Part shown: piece after piece, positions 8,388-18,195 of the stretch
How positions within the stretch are numbered: position 1 is the stretch's first letter
How the letters are laid out: every line of letters begins with the position of its first letter
The notes under the pieces: generated by a model
Told to the model about the DNA's origin: nothing
Databases searched by the model: none
The model's input: the letters and a program-made list of their open reading frames with translations, nothing else
Origin: RFTU01 sp032122355
GTDB taxonomy: Bacteria; Pseudomonadota; Gammaproteobacteria; Burkholderiales; Burkholderiaceae_C
Assembly: GCA_032122355.1 (NCBI GenBank)
Contig: JAUMCS010000038.1
Location: forward strand, 23,497 to 87,496
DNA length: 64,000 bases
Direction of reading: 5' to 3'
Translations under genes and position numbers: made by a program

Positions 8388-9257
8388 TTACTTTTTTGAA
8401 AAAAGCTTATATAAATCGTAAACACTACTACCTTCTTTAGGTAACTTCTTAAGAATATCTTCAAAACTTGAGGATTTCCATTGTGAAATCTCTCTTAAAA
8501 TAAAGGGAACAGGACTGTGAGGCTCTAAAACACTTAATTTAGTAGCAATAGATGTAATTTCAGAATATAATGAATCTCTGGAAAATGAGTTCTTAGAATC
8601 AGCTTGTGGAATTAGATTAGTAGTAATGTCTTCTGTTTTTGTCAAAGAATCACCCTGAATAGAAAGTAACTGATTATTAAAAAGTTCTATGACCTCGTGA
8701 AATGACGGAGAAGAATCGAGAAGCTTTGCATCCAGAAATTTATTCAAATATAACCATTGATTACGAATCGATTCAATGAGGGAAAACCACGCTTTAACAT
8801 CAGCGTCTTCGTTAAAGTTGGGGAGAAAAAACGAATTGAACCATTTTATAGTCTCGGCGAGTAACCAACGAATCGGCTTGGTTCTAGCAGATGAGTCGTC
8901 TTCCTCAAGCAAAGGGTAGATGGGGTCCCAGTAAGATTCCAGAAGTAGCACCAATAACTGAACACCGCTGAGATAGCCTTCTGGGCCATAAAGGTGCAAA
9001 AGAGCTTCAACACGCCAGGCAGCAACTTGAAGATCTTTGCACTGATGAATTAAAATTTCAGATGACTTATCAACTATATCCTGCCAATTGACCTTAGTAA
9101 TATTTCTTTTCCAAACACCATCAGGGAGATCATCTGGCTGCTGAACCCTCAATTTCTTGAGAGCAATGTACTCAGGTTGATATTCAATCTCAATACCGCA
9201 AACACTATCTACAGATATAGGCCTTAAAAAAATAGAATTGTCAACTTCAATTAACAT
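8388..9257 (-). CDS. tssA: TssA, T6SS tail assembly cap protein
   Basis: 289 residues. The ImpA_N-type segment is clear around residues 55-130: helices with 'WRVEALLHLYGPEGYLSGVQ' and the conserved 'YWDPIYPL' motif, matching TssA proteins that start and cap tail-sheath growth at the baseplate. The C-terminal region after about residue 200 is short and helical, shorter than in long TssA classes, so it is one of the short forms. It overlaps the end of tssM by 11 bases, with AGGA upstream of ATG 9257. Confidence 0.85.
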   Translation of the reverse strand: MLIEVDNSIFLRPISVDSVCGIEIEYQPEYIALKKLRVQQPDDLPDGVWKRNITKVNWQDIVDKSSEILIHQCKDLQVAAWRVEALLHLYGPEGYLSGVQLLVLLLESYWDPIYPLLEEDDSSARTKPIRWLLAETIKWFNSFFLPNFNEDADVKAWFSLIESIRNQWLYLNKFLDAKLLDSSPSFHEVIELFNNQLLSIQGDSLTKTEDITTNLIPQADSKNSFSRDSLYSEITSIATKLSVLEPHSPVPFILREISQWKSSSFEDILKKLPKEGSSVYDLYKLFSKK

Positions 9258-12200
9258 TTATAGAGGTCCTTTGTTTGTCAGTGATTTTGAAAGGGACAAT
9301 ACCATTAAATAATGGAATTGGTAAACTTCCTGAAGCATCTGTAATGCTCAGATAAATAATCTCGGAGCTTGTTTTATCACCAAGAGCAACTGGCAATGTG
9401 ATTTTGAAATTGCCACCATCATTGATAGTGCTTGATTCACTAAACAAACGAATGAACATTGGAAAGGACCATAAATCAGTAAACTTAAAACTTAAAGTCT
9501 TTTCAGTTGATACTGAATACAAAGGTTTATTAGGAGATGAAGTATTAAAAACATAAGGTGAATTGAGAGCAATACGAATTGTAAAACTGAATGGATCTCC
9601 TAATATCCAATTGATTGATTGACTACCAGACCTTAAATCATATAATTTCTCACCCACTTGGAGCTTAAGCTCAATCAGATGCGGAAGAATAGAAGTTGAA
9701 TGATTAGAGATAACCTTGACATTGAATTTCAAAGTTGAATCAACTTTATCAAGATCTACTGTTGAGAATAACACATGCAACTTTCGCAACAAATATTGAA
9801 CTTCAGGTCCGACAAATTCAGACATCCTTTCTAAATGAGGCTTTATTTCGATAAATCTTTTCTTTAGTAGAAGAAACTCATCACGTGTAATGTGTTTAGC
9901 AGTCAGATTTTGTGAAAATGGAAAGCGTCTTGCGTATGAGGAATTATACTCACCAAGAAAATCTTCGAAAATTCTTAAAGATGCATCTAATTTTGCATTT
10001 TTACAATTCTTAGTGAATAAATCCTTAGCTTCTCTGTAGGCACTTCGAAACAAAGGATGAGCGTCAAGTATTTCTCGCTTTGGAAAGGTACAATCAGACT
10101 GTGAATCTATGTCAGTAAGAGATGTCAATATAGTCTCTATCTCATAAAATGGTCCCTTACTGCTTCTGTATTGATCAATAGCTTCACCAATACTATTCCA
10201 ATATTGTGAAGAAATTTTACTAACAGTAAAAGATTTTGATGATTGTAATAGCTCAATTAATGGCTGTAATTGACTATATCTAGAAGAAAATTGTGAAACA
10301 ATGGAGTCAAAATTTTGCTTTAACCAATATTGATAATCAGCTTTAGACTCAGATTCTGGCAAAGGAAACTTAATTTTCCGATTAGAATCTTCGATGAACT
10401 TAGAGAGAAGATTAAGTTTAATAAAGTCTGTTCTTGAATTGTCAAGAAACTGATTAACTCTTTGCGAAATAACATCAGTTACCTCACTTTTAGTAGGGAC
10501 TGAGAAATACATATTTACATCAAGAAATTCATTGTATAACTTAACTACTTGAATTAGGGTAGAGATTTCCTGCGTATTGTTCAGAGCAGTGCCTTCATAT
10601 GCTGGACCAAGATCATTTGTGATGATCGGCGGTAAAATTGATGCGTTAGTAGAAGATAATGCAGACTTAATAGCAGTCTCAATTTTTGATCGCACAACCT
10701 TACGAAATATTCGGCCAAGAGAATCTCGTATGACAGCATCAAAAGAGCCTAAAGAAGATTCTAAGAAACCTATAGTGTTTCGACTCGTATCACGAATATC
10801 AGCATAAGAAAATACAGGCGAGAAAATATCTGAAGAAGATTCCAAAGCTCTCTTTAGGTTATTATTTTCATCACTTGTTTTAATATCAATCCTGTAAATA
10901 CCGAGTTGTGAGAAGAGTGAATTCCATAGCCTCCTGAATTCATTAAATCCGGCAGATGTATGAAGATAGGGAATATCAACAGAATAATCATTGATTATGA
11001 TACCAATTCCAGGGAGCGTAGCACTCTTCAATTCATTGTGAAAAGTTCGGTGAAAAACACTAAATTCTTCAGATAATGTGTTCGCTTTATCTAAAGTAAT
11101 AACATTCATTGCAACCAATTTAGATAGAAAGAGATAGTGTTGAGCTTGTGCAACTTTAACGTCTCCCAAAATCAATTTACCTTCTTCAGTTAAATTCAAA
11201 ATGTCAAATAACTGAGCAAATTCATTGACTGAATTGATATCCTCACTGGTTAAAATAAATCCCTGCTTTAAACGATTAAAGGTACCAATTAAACTATGCA
11301 ACTTATTTTTAAAAATATTATTTACATACAATTGTTTTACACGGTAGTTAATCAACGCTGAGACAATGGTATTGACTTTTTTATTAAATACATTAATAAT
11401 CTCGTTGAGTGGAAGTTCGAGTATACTTCTAAGAATTTGCTGTGGAATTTTATTCTTCCCGTCTACTCCTTTAGATTCGGGAGTATTATTGGGATTATCA
11501 TAGATAAGACTCCAAAATTGGAGATACGATATATCGGATTCTTCTTTACGCTCTGCGATGGATTGTAATAAACCTCTTAACAAAGCGAGGCGCTGCAATT
11601 CAGACATAGCATTGTTGAATTCTTTCTCTGTAGTGACAATACTGTCCCGACTTTCATTACTAGATAGCCATTTATCATTTTGAGCAATCAAGGCGGTTCT
11701 AGAATGCGCCGCCATATGATAGGTTATAAACTCAGACAAAAATCTATGAGACTGGGAATTCCAGCTGTGGGGAATAAACAAGTAGGTGGGGTCATATGCA
11801 TCAAGATACTCCTTCTGCAAAATGATTTGGGGCAAGTATTCTATGCCAGGGTATTGGACATTACGAATAAATTCTGAATTTAGTATTTCAGTGTTAATTC
11901 TTCTGAAATGATTCTGACTTGTTGTGAATGATTTAAATGAACCTACAGCAAACATAAAGACGGCAAATCCCAAAAAATAATTCAACTTATTTGTTGATTT
12001 ATTATTCAGAGAATTAGATGATGACGTGAAATAACTTTTACTACGCCCTGAATGGGATAAAGATTCAATCAAGTTAATAACATTACTTAATGAATCAGGT
12101 TTCGATATATGAAGGGCTAATCCATTTAAGAAAATACAGGAGTCGTCGTCTTTTTTAAAAACTGATGAATTACATATCTCCTCAGTGAAAGATAGAAAGT

Positions 12201-13107
12201 CTCGTCTAATGTGATAGTATCCAATCATAAATTGTTCAAAAACCTTGTCAATATCTGCAGGCTTAGATAGACCTAATTTACTTACAACGCGAGTCGCAAT
12301 ATCATCAATCCATAGTTTTGATTCTGTATATGTAGAAGATTTGTTGATATTTGATATTGAGAAAATCAAATGATCATTGCCTTGACTTAAATCATTAGTT
12401 AACGGAAATAAGACCTCTGTGAAGGCCGGATTAGAATTTAGGATAAATGATATTGGAGTTGACGTTGAAACTTTTGAATTAATCTCAGATATAACTCGAA
12501 TAATATCTTTATTTACATTAGAGCTTATATGTGTTTCATTGACCAAGAATACTATATCATCCACAATACTATTTTTCGAGACCAACTCAAGTTCTTTAAA
12601 TAGGAGAGCCAAATAATCAGAAGAAAGTTTTTCCAAGGATATGTATAATTTATACTGATCATTGACTAACTCAATGTATGGAAACTGAGAAATGTCATAG
12701 GCTAGTTTACAGATAGGAATGGTGCTGTAACACTCGATAATGATGCTTAACGGGAATGATTTGCGTTTGTGCGAGATAGTAATACCGAATAAAACATTTG
12801 CGAAAACCTTGGAAATTCTGATAGGCAATTTGGAGTTAAAACTATAAAATTTGAGAATCTCTTTCGTCTGCCTCGCCTCAAAATCTTTAGAAAATTTTAG
12901 TAAATATTCCTTTAGAACTTTTAATGACCAAATTACCGACTTTAAAATATAAGGAGCCTTCTTAAAGAAAAAATATATTATAAATCCGCTCACGCCTATC
13001 ACAATAAATATAAAAAAAATCACCAATATGGCGCTAATATATGGAATGGCAGGCGTCAGCAGTGAGAAGCCCGTTTGAAAAATTTTATAAAGTGATTCAG
13101 GAGTCAT
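9247..13107 (-). CDS. tssM: TssM, inner-membrane T6SS complex protein (IcmF/VasK family)
   Basis: 1286 residues. Hydrophobic segments lie at about 17-48 and about 375-392, enclosing a cytoplasmic region, with a large periplasmic C-terminal part (about 393-1286) that in the family binds TssJ and TssL. The C-terminal end has the expected beta-rich domain with 'INWILGDPFSFTIRIA' near 1190. Many TssM proteins carry a P-loop in the cytoplasmic region; no GxxxxGK[ST] is visible here, so ATP binding is probably lost. It overlaps tssL by 11 bases and tssA by 11 bases. No strong ribosome binding site precedes ATG 13107, so coupling to tssL translation is likely. Confidence 0.9.
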   Translation of the reverse strand: MTPESLYKIFQTGFSLLTPAIPYISAILVIFFIFIVIGVSGFIIYFFFKKAPYILKSVIWSLKVLKEYLLKFSKDFEARQTKEILKFYSFNSKLPIRISKVFANVLFGITISHKRKSFPLSIIIECYSTIPICKLAYDISQFPYIELVNDQYKLYISLEKLSSDYLALLFKELELVSKNSIVDDIVFLVNETHISSNVNKDIIRVISEINSKVSTSTPISFILNSNPAFTEVLFPLTNDLSQGNDHLIFSISNINKSSTYTESKLWIDDIATRVVSKLGLSKPADIDKVFEQFMIGYYHIRRDFLSFTEEICNSSVFKKDDDSCIFLNGLALHISKPDSLSNVINLIESLSHSGRSKSYFTSSSNSLNNKSTNKLNYFLGFAVFMFAVGSFKSFTTSQNHFRRINTEILNSEFIRNVQYPGIEYLPQIILQKEYLDAYDPTYLFIPHSWNSQSHRFLSEFITYHMAAHSRTALIAQNDKWLSSNESRDSIVTTEKEFNNAMSELQRLALLRGLLQSIAERKEESDISYLQFWSLIYDNPNNTPESKGVDGKNKIPQQILRSILELPLNEIINVFNKKVNTIVSALINYRVKQLYVNNIFKNKLHSLIGTFNRLKQGFILTSEDINSVNEFAQLFDILNLTEEGKLILGDVKVAQAQHYLFLSKLVAMNVITLDKANTLSEEFSVFHRTFHNELKSATLPGIGIIINDYSVDIPYLHTSAGFNEFRRLWNSLFSQLGIYRIDIKTSDENNNLKRALESSSDIFSPVFSYADIRDTSRNTIGFLESSLGSFDAVIRDSLGRIFRKVVRSKIETAIKSALSSTNASILPPIITNDLGPAYEGTALNNTQEISTLIQVVKLYNEFLDVNMYFSVPTKSEVTDVISQRVNQFLDNSRTDFIKLNLLSKFIEDSNRKIKFPLPESESKADYQYWLKQNFDSIVSQFSSRYSQLQPLIELLQSSKSFTVSKISSQYWNSIGEAIDQYRSSKGPFYEIETILTSLTDIDSQSDCTFPKREILDAHPLFRSAYREAKDLFTKNCKNAKLDASLRIFEDFLGEYNSSYARRFPFSQNLTAKHITRDEFLLLKKRFIEIKPHLERMSEFVGPEVQYLLRKLHVLFSTVDLDKVDSTLKFNVKVISNHSTSILPHLIELKLQVGEKLYDLRSGSQSINWILGDPFSFTIRIALNSPYVFNTSSPNKPLYSVSTEKTLSFKFTDLWSFPMFIRLFSESSTINDGGNFKITLPVALGDKTSSEIIYLSITDASGSLPIPLFNGIVPFKITDKQRTSINVN

Positions 13108-13879
13108 TTTTATAATTTGATGGAATATATTTCAAATACAAATCCTGTATTCTTTTGTTTATATTAGAATCAGATAAGTCCCACTGCTTATTATTTAAAT
13201 ACAACATTCCAAACATAGCAGAAAAGGCAAATAAAGCTACTATGCCTGTATAGTATCGAAAGCCTTTAACTCTCTTCTTACTAAAAGATATCGGTTGATC
13301 GTTTTTACTACCTATAGCTAGCTTTTGGTTATTAATATCAGGGGCTATAGAATTTAGATCATCATAAAGACTGTTTAAGTACTCTAAATCTTCATCGCTA
13401 TCACGACGAAACAAATATCCTCTATACCCTAATGATATCATTTTCAGGTAAACACCCAATAACTCAGATGTTGTTTCAGAATCAAGAAGATAATTTATGT
13501 GTTCGAAAATCTTTTCACCAGATTCTCTTGTTCCAAACAAATGGTACTCAATAGCTCCTGAGTGCCTAAATTCTTTATCGCTCTTGAGATATCTAATTAA
13601 CATCTCATCAGACCATGCCGCTAATGCATAGGCAAAAGGATTTGAATTGTCTAGAAATTGATATCGTTGTTTGCCAGCAGACAGCTTTTCAATCACCTGA
13701 ATGGTATTATTAATGAACAAATCAATCTTATCATCACCGATGAGATCTAAGGATGAGCCCAACTGCTTAGTAGGTGAATCATGAGCTCTGGAAATAGTCT
13801 GAACTAGATCTATAAGTTGTAGCTGAAAGCTGGTTACAAATCCATCGAAGATAGATGTAAGCGATGTGCTAGTTTTCAT
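13097..13879 (-). CDS. tssL: TssL, inner-membrane T6SS protein (DotU/IcmH family)
   Basis: 260 residues from ATG 13879. An in-frame TTG one codon earlier is rejected because GGTGGAG sits at good spacing before the ATG. The cytoplasmic N-terminal helical domain has the DotU-type motif 'PFAYALAAWSDEMLIRYL' (about 80-98), and one C-terminal membrane anchor lies at about 210-228 followed by a short periplasmic tail. There is no C-terminal peptidoglycan-binding (OmpA-like) domain. With TssM and TssJ it forms the membrane complex. The stop codon of tssK is three bases upstream. Confidence 0.9.
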   Translation of the reverse strand: MKTSTSLTSIFDGFVTSFQLQLIDLVQTISRAHDSPTKQLGSSLDLIGDDKIDLFINNTIQVIEKLSAGKQRYQFLDNSNPFAYALAAWSDEMLIRYLKSDKEFRHSGAIEYHLFGTRESGEKIFEHINYLLDSETTSELLGVYLKMISLGYRGYLFRRDSDEDLEYLNSLYDDLNSIAPDINNQKLAIGSKNDQPISFSKKRVKGFRYYTGIVALFAFSAMFGMLYLNNKQWDLSDSNINKRIQDLYLKYIPSNYKNDS

Positions 13880-13882
13880 CAA

Positions 13883-15220
13883 CTACTCCACCTCCATTAT
13901 CATCTCAATACTACTAACTATGCTTAAGGTTCTTAAACTTGGGCGTTCAATAACCAGTTGTTGTGAACCCGAGGATGTATAGGGAATCTCAATTTCAACT
14001 TCAAATGCAATATAGTTGCGGTAATCCTCTGATGATACTACAAATTGAGGATTTCTCAGGATGACTCTTTGTAAACCCTTAACCCTAGTTTCTCTACATT
14101 TATTGTAGTCAGACTCCCAACATATGAGAACTTTTTCAACCCATGTTGATACAGTATTTATTGAAGTATTATCATAGTATACACAAAAAATTAATCTTTG
14201 CTTTAAATTCCCATCAACTGTAAAGACCCAGTAGCTGTCTTTTGGAGTCCCAGGTAATCTCTTCCAAACGGTTTTATTTGATTCATAAGATCCGACTATG
14301 TGATCAACCAAACCTACTAAACTCATAATGGAATTGAATGGATCCTCGTGATCATAAATAGGAACCGATTTCGGGATCTTTGCGTTAAAGGCCAAAATAG
14401 ACCCAACTAATGATAGTAAAGTATTATACACTTCCGAAAGCGACATACTTCTTGATGCCAAACCGCCTTCTAATCTCATGAGATGGGGCAAAATAGACGA
14501 AATAAAAATGACTAGATTATTGTTATAATCTTTATTAATCTTATTAGGATAAGGCTCGACCGAGAGCAGAAATAGTTGGTTTCTCACCCTTTTTGTAAGG
14601 TCAGTAATATTATCCCAAAGCTTACTGTTTACTATTATTAAAGGGCAAGCAGGGTGATAGTCTGTTGAAATTACTGATAAATTCTGATAGTTGATTTCAA
14701 TAAATGGTATATGTAAATTCTTGGAATCTTTAGGATTATAAATATCAACTGTTATTTTAGGCCTTTTAAAAAAAATGTCTATGGGGTCCTCTGCCCCGAA
14801 ACTATCATAACATTCAATTGGCCCGCTTAATTCAAAAGAACCTGAACTATTTTTCATGTTATTCAAGGTGCGTTCGATTTTGAGTGAGTATCTAATCAAT
14901 GAACCATCTTCTGCAACCAGATCATAATCAGGGATATCATTTTCCTCAACAGTGAATATGACACCATTACTGAAAATACCAGAAGCATGTAGTATTCTGA
15001 GTTTTCTTTGGCTTAATGCTAATTTGTCAAGCGAAAGACTATGCAAGCCCCAAAAAAAATGAGTGCTTGCATAAGATGTCTGCCAAATTGCTTGAAGAAG
15101 AGATTGATCAGAAACTTGAAAATGTTGTGGCATTAGTTGTAAACCTTGTGTCCACGCCACACCCCCCTGAATATTTTTCTGATCTTTTGCTGAATTAGGT
15201 CTGTTATCAAAGTTTAACAT
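13883..15220 (-). CDS. tssK: TssK, T6SS baseplate protein
   Basis: 445 residues, the usual length. The N-terminal signature 'VAWTQGLQLMPQHFQ' (about residues 22-36) is characteristic of TssK/ImpJ/VasE. TssK links the TssFGE wedge complex to the TssJLM membrane complex. It is followed three bases later by tssL, as in many T6SS clusters. Confidence 0.92.
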   Translation of the reverse strand: MLNFDNRPNSAKDQKNIQGGVAWTQGLQLMPQHFQVSDQSLLQAIWQTSYASTHFFWGLHSLSLDKLALSQRKLRILHASGIFSNGVIFTVEENDIPDYDLVAEDGSLIRYSLKIERTLNNMKNSSGSFELSGPIECYDSFGAEDPIDIFFKRPKITVDIYNPKDSKNLHIPFIEINYQNLSVISTDYHPACPLIIVNSKLWDNITDLTKRVRNQLFLLSVEPYPNKINKDYNNNLVIFISSILPHLMRLEGGLASRSMSLSEVYNTLLSLVGSILAFNAKIPKSVPIYDHEDPFNSIMSLVGLVDHIVGSYESNKTVWKRLPGTPKDSYWVFTVDGNLKQRLIFCVYYDNTSINTVSTWVEKVLICWESDYNKCRETRVKGLQRVILRNPQFVVSSEDYRNYIAFEVEIEIPYTSSGSQQLVIERPSLRTLSIVSSIEMIMEVE

Positions 15221-15224
15221 AATC

Positions 15225-15770
15225 TTAGTAATTTAACAAGAAACTATTACGCTTCATGACAATTGTCATTTCCTTAACGTCCGATATAGATCTTCGGTTA
15301 GTAAAAGAGTTATTGTAGTTGGCAAATATTATGGTGCAAATGTAGTTATCATTACTTTTCTGTAATTCTTGATTAGACAACCGCTGTGAGGGTATCATCT
15401 CCCATGATGAGATTTGAATTTCTTTACGAAACTGATTCAATATATCTTGTTTCTGTGTAAACCATTGATTAGCAGTTAAATCTTCAAGTATTTTTTTTGC
15501 CTCATCTGAATACACTAACAACAGATCTAAAGCAACCGGTGAACTTTCATTCATGTCTGCAGTTGTTGTTATCGTGACCGTTCTGAGTTCTTGAATCGGT
15601 AACAATGTACTCTTTACACTTGAATATAAGGCTTGAAGTTTACCAGCAGAAACGCAACCTGCGCAAATGGAGAACACGTGAGAAACGAGAATAATCTTAG
15701 CTAGAGATCTTCCTGATTTAGATAAAAATATTATCTCAACAAGTTTTAACCAAAATATCGGAACCATCAT
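15225..15770 (-). CDS. tssJ: TssJ-like outer-membrane lipoprotein
   Basis: 181 residues from ATG 15770. This start is chosen because GAGG lies 6 bases upstream; the longer frame to 15800 has no such site. A hydrophobic N-terminal segment ends in a lipobox (ICAGC), with the lipid-modified cysteine at about residue 39. The mature part of about 140 residues has beta-strand-like stretches such as 'VALDLLLVYSDEAKKIL', fitting the small TssJ sandwich that anchors TssM to the outer membrane. Primary sequence is divergent; the call rests on lipobox, size and position between clpV and tssK. It overlaps the end of clpV by 35 bases in another frame. Confidence 0.75.
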   Translation of the reverse strand: MMVPIFWLKLVEIIFLSKSGRSLAKIILVSHVFSICAGCVSAGKLQALYSSVKSTLLPIQELRTVTITTTADMNESSPVALDLLLVYSDEAKKILEDLTANQWFTQKQDILNQFRKEIQISSWEMIPSQRLSNQELQKSNDNYICTIIFANYNNSFTNRRSISDVKEMTIVMKRNSFLLNY

Positions 15771-18186
15771 ATTCAACCTCAATATTTGACATCGAATCAT
15801 CTGAAGCCATGATGCTCAATATCATCTCACTAATTTTTTTCTCTATGTTTTGTGTAATCAAACGTTGCACAATCCTACCACCTTCAGGGCTGTTATAAGC
15901 CATTTCGGCAATGAATCTACTGATTCTCTCACCTATAACAAGATTTCGCTTATGCACATTATTGAATCTTTCAGCTAATTTGTTCAATTTCATAGTAGCT
16001 AAAAGCATGAGCTCATCGAGGTCAAGTGTTCTAAACTGAACTACCTCCACTCTACCGAGTAGAGCTTGTGAGAAGCATGTATCTAGATCAAGTGATTTTA
16101 AAGATCTATCGAGCGAATCCTTACTTCTATCATACAGGCCGATATCAAATCCAGCATTTGAAGTTAACAAGATAAGAGTAGAAGTAAAATCAATAAACAC
16201 ACCCTCTGAATCCTCTATGAAACCCTTATCAAAAATTTGTAAAAAAAGGTTTTGAACATCGGGATGAGCTTTCTCAAATTCGTCAAGTAATAAAAGTCCA
16301 TATGGTCTTCTTCTGATAGCCTCTGTGAGAACACCTCCTTGCCCATAGCCCACATACCCTGCTGGAGCTCCCTTTAATTTGGATACGGTGTGAGCCTCCT
16401 GGTATTCACTCATATTAATGCTTGTGATAGAGTCCTTACCAAAAAATAGTTCAGCAATAGCGTGAGCAGTCTCAGTTTTACCTACACCGGTTGGCCCAGT
16501 AAGCATAAAAACCCCAATGGGTTTCTCTGTATCTGCTATGCCTGCACTATATGTTCGTATTTTGTTAACAATTACCTCGATTTGCTCAACTTGACCAATG
16601 ATGCGGTCTTTAAGTTGTGTTTCAAGTAAACGGATTCGATCAGATTGTCCTGAATTAATTTGCTCTATAGGTACGCCCGTCCAACTACATATGATAGACG
16701 CAATATCAGTTTGATTTACAAGAATACTTTCTTCATGCTCTTTAATTTCCAACCCCTTTAACTCATCATTGATCTTGATAATCTGCGATTTGTTTTGTAG
16801 TAGGTCATTTTCAAAATGCTTCAAACCTAAATCTATGTCTTTACTTATATTTTCGCACCGTTTCTCAATTAATTTTCTTTGCTCATTGAGATGATTTATC
16901 TTTGTAAGTCTTGAAGATCTTTCAGAGTTTCTTCTTGCGCATGCAGTATCTAATAAGGAAATTGCTTTGTCAGGTAGTTGACGGGAAGGCAAGTAGCGGA
17001 CTGAACATTCAATGGCTGATCTCATTGCCTGATATGTAATCTTAACTGAATGATGCTGCTCAAGAGTTTCAGAAATGGATGTTAATATATCCAATGTATC
17101 TTCTTCACTGGCTTCATTTACCTTTATTAGTTGGAATCTGCGTGTTAATGCCGGGTCTTTTTCAATGAATTTCTTATACTCTGCCCATGTCGTTGCACCA
17201 ATTATGCGAAATTTCCCCCTGCTTAATTCAGGTTTAATGAGATTAGCTATATCCATGTTGTCTGATGTTGATGCCGAACCCATGAAGGCGTGTATCTCAT
17301 CAACAAATAATACAATTGGTTGTGGGCAGGTTGTAATCTCAAGCATAATTGACTTAAGCCTAGACTCAAGCTCACCCTTTTGTGAAGCACCTGCTTTTAA
17401 GCCTCCTATGTCTAAAACACGAATGGAGACATCTCTAAGCATCTCTGGGACATTTCCTGCCGCAATTTTGAGTGATAATGCTTCTACAATGGCGGTTTTT
17501 CCAACACCAGCTTCACCAACTAAAATAGGGTTATTCTGCCTCCTTCTGATTAAACATTCAACAACCTGTTCTACTTCATGATATCTACCAACCACAGGCT
17601 CGATTTTACCCTCCTTAGCCTTTGATGATAAATCATCAGTAAATCTTGCTAAGAAAGGAAGATCATGTAGCTGACTTGGTTCTGAATAATTCGAGAAGTT
17701 TGTACTACCGAGTGAGATATCTGATTCTGATATTGAATTTATTTTAGCAAGAATATCTGGACAGGATTTTCGTAAGAAAACCTTTAACTCGTCATCCTTT
17801 AAAATATTTGCAACGATCATATCTATGTTAATGATAGGGTTACCTGATGATGCCAAAGATGCCAATACAAATGAATTTTTGAGTAATTCTACTAATTTTT
17901 CAGAGAAAAAAGGTGTAATACCATTTATAGATGGCATCGATTTTAGAATCGTTTTTATTTTGATACTTAAATACTCTTGCTCCTCACTGTTCAAACCAAA
18001 TAAATTCGTTGATTCAGCTACGGGATTCTGCAATAGAACCAACAAGAAATGATACAAACTTAATTGTTCATGATGCATGCTATAAGCAAGTTCAGCTGCC
18101 TCACTCAAGTATTTGGAACACACAGCATCTAATCTTTTGATTATGGGTCTTAGTGTTGAAATGTTGTTATGTGTTTGCGATACCAT
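15736..18186 (-). CDS. clpV: ClpV (TssH), AAA+ ATPase that recycles the T6SS sheath
   Basis: 816 residues, a little shorter than common ClpV proteins (about 860-900). In order: Clp N-domain (about 1-150); first AAA+ module with Walker A GEAGVGKT at 224-231, Walker B at about 291-298 and 'ALTRRF' arginine-finger region near 346; a coiled middle domain about 420-490; second AAA+ module with Walker A GPTGVGKT at 564-571 and Walker B LLLLDE near 631-636. It unfolds contracted TssBC sheath. Both ATPase sites look intact. TAGGAG precedes ATG 18186. The gene follows tssG by 9 bases. Confidence 0.95.
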   Translation of the reverse strand: MVSQTHNNISTLRPIIKRLDAVCSKYLSEAAELAYSMHHEQLSLYHFLLVLLQNPVAESTNLFGLNSEEQEYLSIKIKTILKSMPSINGITPFFSEKLVELLKNSFVLASLASSGNPIINIDMIVANILKDDELKVFLRKSCPDILAKINSISESDISLGSTNFSNYSEPSQLHDLPFLARFTDDLSSKAKEGKIEPVVGRYHEVEQVVECLIRRRQNNPILVGEAGVGKTAIVEALSLKIAAGNVPEMLRDVSIRVLDIGGLKAGASQKGELESRLKSIMLEITTCPQPIVLFVDEIHAFMGSASTSDNMDIANLIKPELSRGKFRIIGATTWAEYKKFIEKDPALTRRFQLIKVNEASEEDTLDILTSISETLEQHHSVKITYQAMRSAIECSVRYLPSRQLPDKAISLLDTACARRNSERSSRLTKINHLNEQRKLIEKRCENISKDIDLGLKHFENDLLQNKSQIIKINDELKGLEIKEHEESILVNQTDIASIICSWTGVPIEQINSGQSDRIRLLETQLKDRIIGQVEQIEVIVNKIRTYSAGIADTEKPIGVFMLTGPTGVGKTETAHAIAELFFGKDSITSINMSEYQEAHTVSKLKGAPAGYVGYGQGGVLTEAIRRRPYGLLLLDEFEKAHPDVQNLFLQIFDKGFIEDSEGVFIDFTSTLILLTSNAGFDIGLYDRSKDSLDRSLKSLDLDTCFSQALLGRVEVVQFRTLDLDELMLLATMKLNKLAERFNNVHKRNLVIGERISRFIAEMAYNSPEGGRIVQRLITQNIEKKISEMILSIMASDDSMSNIEVEYDGSDILVKTC

Positions 18187-18195
18187 CAGTAACTC

